Shown: positions 1 through 6,904, counted from the first letter of the stretch. The stretch: 24,234 nt of DNA from Zoogloeaceae bacterium (GCA_031259605.1 JAIRLE010000063.1:1-24234); one strand, 5' to 3'. Notes: generated by a model not told the origin, from the letters alone. Translations and numbers: made by a program.

Positions 1-1
1 C

Positions 2-385
2 TACCGCGAGATGGGCGTGAGCGGCGCGCCCTTCCTCACCCCCGCCACCACGCCGACCCAGTTCGATCCCGAAGCGATGAAAGCCTCGATCCATCGCTTG
101 CTCGCACTTGAGCCGGAGGCGATGTACCTCACGCATTTCAGCCGCGTGGACGATGTGGAACGCCTGAGCGTGGATTTGCTGCGCCGGATCGACGCTTTCG
201 TCTCCCTTGCCGAAGCCGCGCCGGGAGAGGGAAAAGCCCGGAAGGAAGCCATCCACGCCAGCATCGAACGCTACCTGCTCGCCGAAGCGCCCGCCGAGAG
301 CCGCGAATGGCTCAAGCCCGTGCTGGCGGTGGATATGGATCTCGACGCGCAAGGGCTGGCCTTCTGGATCGAACAACGGCGGTGA
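2..385 (+). CDS. MBL-fold metallo-hydrolase, C-terminal part (5' end outside window)
   Basis: The reading frame is open from the first complete codon of the window to the TGA at 383-385, so this is the 3' end of a gene that starts upstream. The ATG at 11 is probably internal. The visible 127 residues are helical. They contain a segment reading YLTHFSRVDDVERLS and end in a helix with DMDLDAQGLAFWIEQRR, which resembles the C-terminal helical tail after the metal-binding core in bacterial MBL-fold hydrolases. The HxHxDH metal site would lie outside the window and is not seen, so the family assignment rests on this tail alone. No enzyme specificity can be given. Confidence 0.6.
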   Translation, partial: YREMGVSGAPFLTPATTPTQFDPEAMKASIHRLLALEPEAMYLTHFSRVDDVERLSVDLLRRIDAFVSLAEAAPGEGKARKEAIHASIERYLLAEAPAESREWLKPVLAVDMDLDAQGLAFWIEQRR

Positions 386-476
386 GCGGTCATGACCAGG
401 GAAAGCCTGCCGTCGGCTGGGCTTGAACGCCAGGCCGCCGCAAAGAAACAAGGGCGGACTCATCGTTCCAGCATAC

Positions 477-493
477 ATCGGGATGATCCCGAT
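477..493 (+). promoter_or_regulatory. Perfect inverted repeat just upstream of the SMR exporter start
   Basis: ATCGGGATGATCCCGAT is a perfect palindrome of 8-bp arms around one central base, lying 19 bases before the ATG at 513. In RNA it can form a hairpin next to the purine-rich Shine-Dalgarno (AAAGGGAAAG, 501-510). Gdx-type exporters are often controlled by guanidine riboswitches, but I do not see the conserved loops of the known guanidine classes. It could equally be an operator. Confidence 0.35.
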
Positions 494-512
494 ATTCGTG
501 AAAGGGAAAGAC

Positions 513-832
513 ATGGCTTGGATCATTCTTGTTATCGCGGGACTGTTCGAGATCGGCTGGGCGATCGGGTTGAAATACACGCAAGGCTTTACCCGGTTGT
601 GGCCTACGGTCGGTACGGTACTGGCAATCATCATCAGTCTTCGGTTGCTGGCATTGCCATGACATCGCTTCCCGTTGGCGCCGCATACGCTGTCTGGGTT
701 GGAGTTGGAACGGTTGGGACGGTTATACTGGGTATCGTATTGTTTGGCGAGCAGGTAAACACGGCGCGGCTCATAAGCGTCACGCTCATTGTCGCTGGCA
801 TTGTTGGGCTAAAGTTCGCCACGCCTGCCTGA
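513..832 (+). pseudogene. SMR-family exporter (SugE/Gdx-type guanidinium exporter), single -1 frameshift
   Basis: The first half, starting MAWIILVIAGLFEIGW at ATG 513, carries the essential membrane glutamate at residue 13 and the GLKYTQGF segment typical of SugE/Gdx proteins. It stops at TGA 660-662. The second half continues one frame back from about 656 as AMTSLPVGAAYAVW and runs to TGA 830-832. Joined at about position 656 the halves give 106 residues, against about 105 in the family, with every membrane segment in place. A single missing base in 650-658 therefore explains the break. Known family members export guanidinium and some quaternary ammonium compounds as dual-topology dimers. 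A Shine-Dalgarno (AAAGGGAAAG) precedes the ATG. An assembly error is the main alternative. The stop and the next in-frame ATG overlap as ATGA (659-662), so split translation is conceivable but unlikely. Confidence 0.8.
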
Positions 833-839
833 TCAGAGC

Positions 840-950
840 ATGAGAAAAGGGTTTCTCTCTCCCCTTCACCCGCAGTTGCAGTCGAAACCAAGCTTCGCGC
901 CGTCTTGGAGATTGGGGTTTCAAACCGGAGTGGGTCCGATTCCCGTGGGC
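840..950 (+). repeat. Family-1 dispersed repeat, degenerate copy A
   Basis: This stretch shares the blocks GGGTTTCTCTC, GTCGAAACC, CTTCGCGCC and GGGGTTTCAAACCGGAG with better copies at 12310 and 8028, in the same order. The 5' hairpin module is missing and the 3' end (after GGAGTGGG) has diverged. It occupies most of the gap between the broken SMR gene and the EamA gene and points the same way as the EamA gene. Confidence 0.6.
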
Positions 951-1017
951 GCGCGCCCCTGCCGTCATCTGCGAATGAAGGGAAGAAGGAAAATCAAACA
1001 TTTCACACAGCAAACCG

Positions 1018-1905
1018 ATGAACGAACATTCCTCTCCCACACCCTTTCATTTTTGCCTTTTCCTGGCAGTGGCGATTCTTTGGGGGCTGAACTGGCAGGT
1101 GGTGAAGAGCGCCATGCCCGCGATTCCGCCTTTCTGGCTGCGCGGCGCGTCCACCTTTCTGGGCGGCTTGGGTCTCTTGCTGATGGCGCGCATGAAGGGA
1201 CGATCCATCCGTCCGGCGCAAGGGGAGATAAAAATCCTCTGCTGGCTTTCCCTTTGGAACATCACCCTTTGGGGCGCTTTTTCCGCTTACGGCGTTCTCC
1301 TCCTGCCCTCCGGACGGGCGGCGCTCCTGGCTTTTACCATGCCGGTGTGGAGCGTGTTGCTTTCCGTCTGTTGGCTGCATGAAACCTTGGGCCGCCGCCG
1401 CCTCGTGGGGCTGATCCTGGGCAGTCTGGGAGTTTTTGCCCTGATGGCGAGCCGCTTTTCCCTGGATGGCGCTTTGGCGGGATCGGCGTTGATGCTGGGC
1501 GCTGCCGTTTCCTGGGCGGTCGGGGTTGTCTCCATCAAGCGTTTTCCCGTGGTCATGCCGCCCTATGTGTTCGTCGGCTGGATGATGACGCTGGGGAGCT
1601 TGCCCCTGATGCTCGCCGCGTTTCTTTTCGAGGGCGTCTCCTGGCCGCATCCCGGCGCGAGTCCCATGCTGGGCTTTCTCTACATGACCTTCATCTCCGG
1701 AATGCTCTGTTCCTGGGCGTGGAACTACCTCGTGTTGAAACTGCCGGTCGCGGTTTCCTCGCTCTCTTCGCTGCTCACCCCACTGGTCGGCGTCGCCGGC
1801 GGCATGTTGATTCTGGGGGAAAAGCCGGGATTCCCCGAATTTCTGGGCGCTGCCTTTATTCTCGGCGCCGTCCTTTTTGTTACCTCCCGCAGCGCCGATT
1901 CCTGA
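1018..1905 (+). CDS. EamA-type (DMT superfamily) transporter, inner membrane
   Basis: The 295-residue product is almost entirely hydrophobic, with about ten membrane helices arranged as two EamA repeats. The first begins near residue 13 (FCLFLAVAILWGLNWQVVK) and the second near residue 150 (GSALMLGAAVSWAVGVVSIK). The length is normal for a complete ten-helix EamA protein. The segment FISGMLCSWAWNYLVLKLP and the ending with PLVGVAGGMLILGEKP are typical of drug/metabolite exporters related to YdcZ/RhaT-like permeases. The substrate cannot be read from sequence. The ATG at 1018 is the first good start, and its Shine-Dalgarno is weak. The gene stands alone, with the broken SMR gene upstream and a tRNA on the other strand downstream. 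Confidence 0.85.
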   Translation: MNEHSSPTPFHFCLFLAVAILWGLNWQVVKSAMPAIPPFWLRGASTFLGGLGLLLMARMKGRSIRPAQGEIKILCWLSLWNITLWGAFSAYGVLLLPSGRAALLAFTMPVWSVLLSVCWLHETLGRRRLVGLILGSLGVFALMASRFSLDGALAGSALMLGAAVSWAVGVVSIKRFPVVMPPYVFVGWMMTLGSLPLMLAAFLFEGVSWPHPGASPMLGFLYMTFISGMLCSWAWNYLVLKLPVAVSSLSSLLTPLVGVAGGMLILGEKPGFPEFLGAAFILGAVLFVTSRSADS

Positions 1906-1917
1906 AATCCGCCATTT

Positions 1918-1981
1918 TTCATCGTAAAACCAACTCCGGTTTGAAACCCCGCCCTTCAGGGCTGCCGCTAATTTCTTGCTG
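1918..1981 (-). repeat. Family-1 dispersed repeat, internally deleted copy B
   Basis: Read on the minus strand this copy starts AGCAAGAAATTAGCGGCAG, loses the central palindrome, and ends GGGGTTTCAAACCGGAG then GGTTTTACGATGAA. It begins 11 bases past the 3' end of tRNA-Ser on the same strand and lies head-on against the end of the EamA gene. Confidence 0.8.
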
Positions 1982-1992
1982 GCGCGTTCCGG

Positions 1993-2077
1993 CGGAAGCG
2001 GTGAGATTCGAACTCACGAATGGTTACCCATTGCCGGTTTTCAAGACCGGTGCATTCAACCGCTCTGCCACGCTTCC
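1993..2077 (-). tRNA. tRNA-Ser (anticodon UGA)
   Basis: On the minus strand the acceptor arm GGAAGCG (2077-2071) pairs with CGCTTCC (2000-1994). The anticodon stem and loop are CCGGT-CTTGAAA-ACCGG with anticodon TGA, reading UCA codons. A long variable arm (about 2017-2030) is typical of class II tRNA-Ser, and the T arm carries GTTCGAATC. The discriminator base is G at 1993. The next bases are CCG, so CCA is not fully encoded. The mature length without CCA is about 85 nt. Confidence 0.95.
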
Positions 2078-2122
2078 GGCGCATCTCTTCCGGCGTTGCG
2101 GACAAGTCCGCGAGAGGATGGG

Positions 2123-2131
2123 ATTCTATCA
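2123..2131 (-). promoter_or_regulatory. Extended -10 promoter for tRNA-Ser
   Basis: On the minus strand TGATAGAAT gives a TG extension one base before a TAGAAT hexamer, about 46 bases upstream of the mature tRNA 5' end. No good -35 hexamer is visible at the right spacing. That position abuts the left end of the family-2 element. Confidence 0.45.
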
Positions 2132-2159
2132 CAGGCCGAAACGCCGCCGCCGTTGCCGC

Positions 2160-2372
2160 GCAGGGCAATCGCATGAATGCCCGTTTTCCCCTTCGCCCAC
2201 TGCGCGGGAAGAGAGAAAGGCGCAAGGTTTTCCCCTCTCCCGCTTTTGCGGGAGAGGGTGGCGCTTTAGCGCCGGGAGAGGGTATTGCGCTTGGGCGCGT
2301 TGTTCCAGACGCCTTGATTTTTGCGTCTGCGCGAACCGAAAATACGATGACGACATTCATGCGATTGCCCTG
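2160..2372. mobile_element. Family-2 MITE-like element, intact copy with target duplication
   Basis: The element is bounded by perfect 19-bp terminal inverted repeats: CAGGGCAATCGCATGAATG at 2161-2179 and its reverse complement at 2354-2372. The 9-bp direct repeat CGTTGCCGC flanks it at 2151-2159 and 2373-2381, as expected of a target-site duplication. The inside holds a hairpin built on CCCTCTCCCGC/GCGGGAGAGGG, a second small hairpin GGCGC-TTTA-GCGCC, and no plausible gene. Partial or diverged copies lie at 7915-8026 and 22940-23156. It has no transposase and would need one supplied in trans. Confidence 0.8.
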
Positions 2373-2413
2373 CGTTGCCGCAATTGTTGTCCGCAAGGAT
2401 GACGCAACTCCTT

Positions 2414-2419
2414 TATAAT
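2414..2419 (+). promoter_or_regulatory. Consensus -10 hexamer upstream of the rhodanese-grxC-secB block
   Basis: TATAAT lies 67 bases before the GTG start of the rhodanese gene. No convincing -35 hexamer is present at 16-18 bases, so this is only the -10 half of a likely sigma-70 promoter. It sits 42 bases beyond the right end of the family-2 element. Confidence 0.4.
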
Positions 2420-2485
2420 GTGCCGCCATTGTTTCGTCTCTTTGCGCCGGGACGGGCGTTTGATTTTTTGTTGGAGTCCTGCCAA

Positions 2486-2905
2486 GTGTCCGTGGAATTC
2501 ATCCAGAACAACATTTTTACCATTGTCATTGCGTTGGTCAGCGGCCTGATGCTGTTCTGGCCGGGACTTCTCCAGACGGGAAGACTGTTGAGCGCGCAGC
2601 AGACGACGCGGCGCATCAACCATGACAACGCCGAGATCATCGACGTGCGCGAGGCGCATGAGTTTGCGGGCGGGCATTTGCCGGGCGCGCGCAACATTCC
2701 CCTGAAGGAGCTTGCCGGGCGCGTTGCCGAGCTGGCGGCGCTGAAGGAAAAGCCGCTGATTCTGGTATGTTCTTCCGGTGTGCGTTCCGGGCGGGCTTCT
2801 GCGCTCCTGAAAAAACAGGGATTCACGGATCTGGCTTGCCTGGATGGCGGCGTTCCGGCCTGGGAGCGCGCGGGACTGCCCATGGCGCGGGAACAGAAGG
2901 CATGA
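2486..2905 (+). CDS. Membrane-anchored rhodanese-like sulfurtransferase
   Basis: The 139-residue product begins with one membrane helix (about residues 8-28, FTIVIALVSGLMLFWPG). A single rhodanese domain follows, with the DVRE motif near residue 53, GHLPGARNIP near 64-72 and the active-site loop CSSGVRSG with catalytic Cys95. The C-terminal LDGGVPAWERAGLP signature is present. Such proteins carry persulfide sulfur on the active-site cysteine. The true acceptor is unknown. I chose GTG 2486 because GGAG (2473-2476) precedes it by nine bases. GTG 2492 is possible, and the longer open frame upstream lacks support. The TGA overlaps the grxC start as ATGA, so the two are probably translationally coupled. 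Confidence 0.85.
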   Translation: MSVEFIQNNIFTIVIALVSGLMLFWPGLLQTGRLLSAQQTTRRINHDNAEIIDVREAHEFAGGHLPGARNIPLKELAGRVAELAALKEKPLILVCSSGVRSGRASALLKKQGFTDLACLDGGVPAWERAGLPMAREQKA

Positions 2906-3162
2906 GTCGCGTCCGCATGTATACCACGGCGGCGGTTTGCCCCTTCTGCATACGCGCCAAGCGCTTGCTGACCCAGCGCGGCGTGCGCGAGATCGAGGAA
3001 ATTCGCATCGATCTGCGACCGGAGGAAATGGAACGCATGATACGGGAAACCGGACGCCGCACCGTGCCGCAGATTTATATCGACGATACCCATGTCGGCG
3101 GTTGCGAGGAACTGTATGCGCTGGATCGCGCAGGCAAGCTCACCCCTTTGCTGGGGCTTTGA
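2902..3162 (+). CDS. grxC: Glutaredoxin 3
   Basis: The 86-residue protein has the glutaredoxin fold throughout. It carries the dithiol active site CPFC at residues 13-16 (the usual form is CPYC), the cis-proline TVP segment near residue 54 (RRTVPQIYIDD) and the glutathione-binding VGGCEEL near 64-70. It reduces disulfides and glutathione-mixed disulfides in the cytoplasm at the expense of glutathione. Size matches the GrxC family. The ATG at 2902 overlaps the TGA of the rhodanese gene by ATGA. secB starts 27 bases after its stop. The rhodanese, grxC, secB order is conserved in betaproteobacteria, and this supports the name. Confidence 0.93.
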   Translation: MSRVRMYTTAAVCPFCIRAKRLLTQRGVREIEEIRIDLRPEEMERMIRETGRRTVPQIYIDDTHVGGCEELYALDRAGKLTPLLGL

Positions 3163-3177
3163 TTTTTTTAAAAAAGG
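3146..3177 (+). terminator. Weak terminator-like hairpin with T-tract between grxC and secB
   Basis: CCCC-TTTGCT-GGGG at the very end of grxC is followed by TTTGATTTTTTT. The stem is only four GC pairs, so this may attenuate transcription into secB and is not likely to end it fully. The following A-run (AAAAAAGG) belongs to the secB leader. Confidence 0.3.
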
Positions 3178-3188
3178 AAAGGGATTTC

Positions 3189-3689
3189 ATGGAAGAACAA
3201 AAACCACAGCCGGCGCAGCCAGACCAGCAGCAGGTTCCGGTATTCGGGATCGAGAAAATCTACGTCAAGGATTTTTCGCTGGAAGTGCCGAACGCGCCCC
3301 AGGTTTTCCTGGAACATGGCGCGCCCGACGTGTCCATCCAGGTGAACAACAGCGGCGCGCCGCTGGGCGAAGGCGCGTTCGACGCCACGTTGACCGTGAC
3401 CGTGACCGCCAAACTGGGCGACAAGACCATGTTCCTGGTGGAAGTCAGCCAGGCGGGCATTTTCCGCATCATGAACGTGCCGGAAAATGAGATCGGGCCG
3501 CTATTGGCGGTGGCCTGTCCCAACATCCTGCAATCCTATGCGCGCGAAGTCATTTCCGACGCCACGGTGCGTGCCGGGTTTGCGCCCGTATTGTTGCAGC
3601 CGATCAATTTCGAGGCGCTCTACCGACAAGGTCTGCGGGAACGCAAGGCGGCGGCGGAAGACCGTCCTGACGGCGCCGCCTTGCAATAA
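3189..3689 (+). CDS. secB: Protein-export chaperone SecB
   Basis: The 166-residue protein matches SecB from end to end: the segment FGIEKIYVKDFSLEVPNAP near residues 19-37, FLVEVSQAGIF near 78-88, and the very conserved CPNILQSYAREVISDATVRAGF near 110-131 followed by LLQPINFEALY. SecB is a tetrameric cytoplasmic chaperone. It holds secretory precursors unfolded and hands them to SecA. The N-terminus is a flexible Gln/Pro-rich tail of about 16 residues, and the C-terminal tail is also polar, as is common in proteobacterial SecB. The ATG at 3189 follows AAAGGAAAGGG at good distance. Its place after grxC and before gpsA is the usual one. Confidence 0.96.
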   Translation: MEEQKPQPAQPDQQQVPVFGIEKIYVKDFSLEVPNAPQVFLEHGAPDVSIQVNNSGAPLGEGAFDATLTVTVTAKLGDKTMFLVEVSQAGIFRIMNVPENEIGPLLAVACPNILQSYAREVISDATVRAGFAPVLLQPINFEALYRQGLRERKAAAEDRPDGAALQ

Positions 3690-3721
3690 GTTTCGCGTCT
3701 TCCCTTTCAGGAGCATTCATC

Positions 3722-4168
3722 GTGCCGCGTTTTTTATCTGTCATTACGCTGGTTGCCGCCGCGCTTTGGGGCGGTCTTGCCGGAGCGCAGGAATATCGTT
3801 CTGTTTCGGCGGTGGCCGCCATTCTTTATGACGCGCCGTCGGCTCAGGGGAAAAAGCTGTATCTGGTCAAGACCGGAACGCCGCTGGAAGTGCTGATACA
3901 GATCGAGGGTTGGACGAAGGTGCGCGACGCGGAAGGCGGCATTGCCTGGATAGCGAATCCGGCGCTGACGGCGCGGCGCATGGTGGTGGTCACGGCGGAT
4001 CGGGCGGAAGTGCGTCAGGCCGCCAATGAGGACGCGGCGCTGGTGTTCCAGGCGGATAAATGGGTGGCGCTGGAATTGCTGGAAGGTGCCCCCCCCGGCT
4101 GGGCAAAGGTGCGGCATCGAGACGGTGCCAGCGGCTTTGTCCGCATGATGCAGGTTTGGGGGCTATAG
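3722..4168 (+). CDS. Periplasmic SH3-domain protein, gpsA neighbour
   Basis: The 148-residue product starts with a signal peptide (MPRFLSVITLVAAALWGGLAGAQ, cleavage likely after AGA near residue 22). Two bacterial SH3-like modules follow. The first is near residues 25-80, with the WTKVRDAEGGIAWIA core. The second is near 85-147, ending GWAKVRHRDGASGFVRMMQVWGL. Such modules commonly bind peptidoglycan or other envelope ligands, and no catalytic domain is seen. The start is GTG 3722 with GGAG eight bases upstream. It lies 32 bases after secB and 6 bases before gpsA, so it is probably in the same transcription unit. A small SH3 protein in this position is common in betaproteobacteria, and its job is not established. 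Confidence 0.82.
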   Translation: MPRFLSVITLVAAALWGGLAGAQEYRSVSAVAAILYDAPSAQGKKLYLVKTGTPLEVLIQIEGWTKVRDAEGGIAWIANPALTARRMVVVTADRAEVRQAANEDAALVFQADKWVALELLEGAPPGWAKVRHRDGASGFVRMMQVWGL

Positions 4169-4174
4169 GGCGTC

Positions 4175-5161
4175 ATGAATATCAGCGTACTGGCTGCCGG
4201 AGCATGGGGCACCGCGCTGGCGATGGCTTTTGCGGCGCGGCATCGCGTGACGCTCTGGGCGCGAGAGGCAAAACTGATCGCCGATATGCGCCAATACCGG
4301 GAAAATCGCGCTTTCCTGCCCGGCTTTGCCCTGCCGGAAGCCTTGCGCTTTGAAGACGATCTGGCGGCGGCGATTGCGGATGCGGAGATACTCATCGTCG
4401 CCACGCCCATTGTCGGTTTGCGTCCTGTCCTGCGGCAACTGGCGGAATTGCGGGTGCGTGTTCCCCTGCTCTGGGTCTGCAAGGGGTTCGAGGCGGGCGC
4501 GGGCAAGTTGCCGCATGAAGTCTTTGCCGAAGAATTGCCGCATCTGGCGGGCGGCGCGCTTTCCGGCCCCAGTTTCGCGCAGGAGGTGGCGGCGGGACTG
4601 CCCGCCGCGCTGGCGTTGGCTTCCACGGATGGCGCTTTTGCCCGCGACATGGCGATCAAGCTGCATGGCGGACAATTGCGAATTTACGTCAGCGACGACC
4701 TGATTGGCGTGGAAGTCGGCGGCGCGCTGAAGAATGTGCTGGCCATCGCCACCGGCGTCTGCGATGGACTGAAACTGGGCTTGAACGCCCGTGCCGCGCT
4801 GATGACGCGTGGTCTGGCCGAAATCGCCCGTCTGGGCGTGGCGTTGGGCGCAAAAAGGGATACTTTTTTGGGACTGGCGGGCATGGGCGATTTGATTCTC
4901 ACCTGTACCGGCGACCTTTCCCGCAATCGGCGCATCGGTCACGATCTTGCCGCCGGATTGCCGCTCAAGCAGGCACTGGCCGATCTCGGTCATGTCGCGG
5001 AAGGCGTGCCCGCGGCGCGGGAGGCGCAGCGCCTTGCCGCGCGCCTGGGCATCGAGATGCCCATCACCGCCGTAGTCACCGAGGTGCTGGACGGACGAGT
5101 CAGCGTACGCGAAGGCGTAACCCAACTCCTCGCCCGCGATCCGGGATCAGAGGACAGATGA
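4175..5161 (+). CDS. gpsA: Glycerol-3-phosphate dehydrogenase [NAD(P)+]
   Basis: The 328-residue cytoplasmic enzyme reduces dihydroxyacetone phosphate to sn-glycerol 3-phosphate for phospholipid synthesis. Visible signatures are the Rossmann start at residues 4-14, CKGFEAGAGK with K103, GPSFAQEV from 131, VGGALKNVLAIATG with catalytic K186 and N187, NARAALMTRG at 204-213, and GMGDLILTCTGDLSRNRRIG with D239. Length is normal. One oddity: the dinucleotide-binding motif reads AAGAWG where the family has GxGxxG, so the first glycine (residue 7) is alanine. All other catalytic residues are intact, so it is probably active. The ATG at 4175 starts six bases after the SH3 gene, with a poor Shine-Dalgarno that suggests coupling. 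Confidence 0.95.
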   Translation: MNISVLAAGAWGTALAMAFAARHRVTLWAREAKLIADMRQYRENRAFLPGFALPEALRFEDDLAAAIADAEILIVATPIVGLRPVLRQLAELRVRVPLLWVCKGFEAGAGKLPHEVFAEELPHLAGGALSGPSFAQEVAAGLPAALALASTDGAFARDMAIKLHGGQLRIYVSDDLIGVEVGGALKNVLAIATGVCDGLKLGLNARAALMTRGLAEIARLGVALGAKRDTFLGLAGMGDLILTCTGDLSRNRRIGHDLAAGLPLKQALADLGHVAEGVPAAREAQRLAARLGIEMPITAVVTEVLDGRVSVREGVTQLLARDPGSEDR

Positions 5162-5191
5162 CGGCCCGGATGCCCGGACATCCCGTCTTTT
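5160..5191 (+). terminator. Possible intrinsic terminator after gpsA
   Basis: GACG pairs with CGTC and GGATG with CATCC around a CCCGGA loop, with a small bulge on the 5' side, followed by TTTT at 5188-5191. The stem overlaps the last base of the gpsA stop codon. The short T-run makes it moderate at best. The remaining gap to murJ holds nothing else I recognise. Confidence 0.35.
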
Positions 5192-5252
5192 CATGGGAAA
5201 CGCGAAGCGTGATCATGCGGTTTTGTCTCTCCTGTTGCCTGCCGTCTGAATC

Positions 5253-6887
5253 GTGAATCTCCTGCGCGCCTTGGTCACGGTGAGTGGCATGACGTTGTTG
5301 TCGCGTGTGCTGGGGTTCGCGCGGGATTTCGTCATTGCCCGATCCTTTGGCGCGGGGAGTCTGACCGATGCTTTTTTCGTCGCTTTCAAACTTCCCAACC
5401 TGTTGCGGCGATTGTTTGCCGAAGGCGCGTTTTCGCAGGCGTTCGTGCCGATTCTGGGCGAATGCAAGAATCTTCAGGGGGTAGCGCGTACACGCGTTCT
5501 GCTCGACAATACCGCCACGCTGCTTTCCCTTGTTCTTTTGGGCGTTGCCGTTCTGGGTGTGCTGGCCGCGCCCGCGCTGGTATGGATTTCCGCGCCAGGG
5601 TTCGCCGCCGAGGACGGCAAGTTCGCGCTGACCGTCACGCTCACCCGCATTACTTTCCCCTACATTTTCTTCATGTCCCTGACGGCGATGGCGGCGGGCA
5701 TATTGAATACCTGGAGCCGATTTGCCATTCCCGCCTTTACGCCGGTGCTGCTCAACCTGAGTTTCATCGGCATGGCGCTTTTTGCCGCGCCGTATTTCGA
5801 TCCGCCGGTACTGGCGCTGGCTTGGGCGGTGTTCATTGGCGGGGCGCTGCAATTGACGTTGCAGATTCTGGCGTTGTTTCGCATCGGCATGTTGCCGCGC
5901 CCTTCTTTCAATCTTGTCCGCGCCTGGAAAGACGCGGGGGTGCGGCGTATCGTCAAACTGATGGCTCCGGCGGTGCTGGGGGTTTCCGTTTCCCAGGTCA
6001 GTCTGCTGATCAATACCCTGTTTGCTTCTTTTCTGGCGGCAGGCAGTGTTTCCTGGCTGTATTACGCTGATCGCCTGATGGAATTCCCTGCCGGGCTTCT
6101 GGGCGTCGCCTTGGGATCCATCTTGCTGCCCTCGCTTGCCCGGTGCCACGCCAACGCGGACAACCGCGAGTATGCCGCCTTGCTGGACTGGGGTCTGCGC
6201 CTGACTTTGTTGCTGGCCTTGCCCGCAGCGCTGGGGCTGGCCATGCTTGCCGCGCCGCTTATCGCCACCTTGTTTTTCCATGGCGAATTTTCCGCCAAGG
6301 ATGTGGATGCCACGCGACAGGCATTGGTGGCCTACAGTTTCGGGTTGACCGGGATCATCCTGATCAAGGTGCTGGCGCCTGGGTTCTATGCGCGACAGAA
6401 TGTCCGCACTCCGGTCAAAATCGCGCTCATCAGTCTTTCGGTCACGCAACTGATGAATCTGGGTTTTCTGCTGGGATTGGGATGGCTGTCCTTCGATCTG
6501 GATTTTTCCCTTGACGCCCTGCGTCACATCGTCCTGCATCGGCGGGAGATTCGCCTGGGACACGCCGGACTGGCTTTGTCCATCGGTCTTGCGGCCTGCC
6601 TGAACGCGGGTTTGCTGTATCGCGGCTTGCGCCGCCAGCGGATTTATACGCCGCAACCCGGCTGGGGAAAATTCATGGCAAAACTGGCATGTGCCCTGGC
6701 GGTCATGTTCCTGGTATTGTTTTTTGGCATGGGAAAGACGCAAGACTGGCTGCAATACGCGCTTTTTACGCGCCTTTTACATTTGAGTCTGCTGGTGGCG
6801 GCGAGCGCGGGCGTTTATTTCGCTACACTATGGGCGCTCGGATTTCGCTTGGCTGATTTCCGCCGTCGGGCAGCCGAGTCCGATTGA
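5253..6887 (+). CDS. murJ: Lipid II flippase MurJ (MviN)
   Basis: The 544-residue product is a polytopic inner-membrane protein of the MOP superfamily. MurJ moves lipid-linked peptidoglycan precursors to the periplasmic face. The start SGMTLLSRVLGFARD, the segment KLPNLLRRLFAEGAFSQAF and the later YYADRLMEFPAGLLGVALG are hallmarks. Arginines 18, 24 and 52 fall at the same numbers as the essential arginines of E. coli MurJ, and R274 matches its R270. The protein is about 30 residues longer than usual, mostly because of a polar stretch at about 410-435 between late membrane helices. The start is GTG 5253 with a weak Shine-Dalgarno. The PEBP gene begins 17 bases after the stop. Confidence 0.94.
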   Translation: MNLLRALVTVSGMTLLSRVLGFARDFVIARSFGAGSLTDAFFVAFKLPNLLRRLFAEGAFSQAFVPILGECKNLQGVARTRVLLDNTATLLSLVLLGVAVLGVLAAPALVWISAPGFAAEDGKFALTVTLTRITFPYIFFMSLTAMAAGILNTWSRFAIPAFTPVLLNLSFIGMALFAAPYFDPPVLALAWAVFIGGALQLTLQILALFRIGMLPRPSFNLVRAWKDAGVRRIVKLMAPAVLGVSVSQVSLLINTLFASFLAAGSVSWLYYADRLMEFPAGLLGVALGSILLPSLARCHANADNREYAALLDWGLRLTLLLALPAALGLAMLAAPLIATLFFHGEFSAKDVDATRQALVAYSFGLTGIILIKVLAPGFYARQNVRTPVKIALISLSVTQLMNLGFLLGLGWLSFDLDFSLDALRHIVLHRREIRLGHAGLALSIGLAACLNAGLLYRGLRRQRIYTPQPGWGKFMAKLACALAVMFLVLFFGMGKTQDWLQYALFTRLLHLSLLVAASAGVYFATLWALGFRLADFRRRAAESD

Positions 6888-6904
6888 TTTGAAAGGAGAA
6901 GAGC

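Noticed and set aside
386..512. Guanidine riboswitch upstream of the SMR exporter
   Set aside because: I looked for the conserved guanidine-I core and the ACGR loops of guanidine-II and found neither. Only an uncharacterised palindrome is present.
1976..2176. Short ORFs over tRNA-Ser on either strand
   Set aside because: They are translations of the tRNA gene itself (GEIRTHEW-type peptides are a common artefact) and lack ribosome binding sites.
5100..6755. 551-codon open frame on the minus strand across murJ
   Set aside because: It is the antisense of an unmistakable MurJ coding sequence, its translation is rich in Gln, Arg and His with no domain, and high GC content keeps such frames open.
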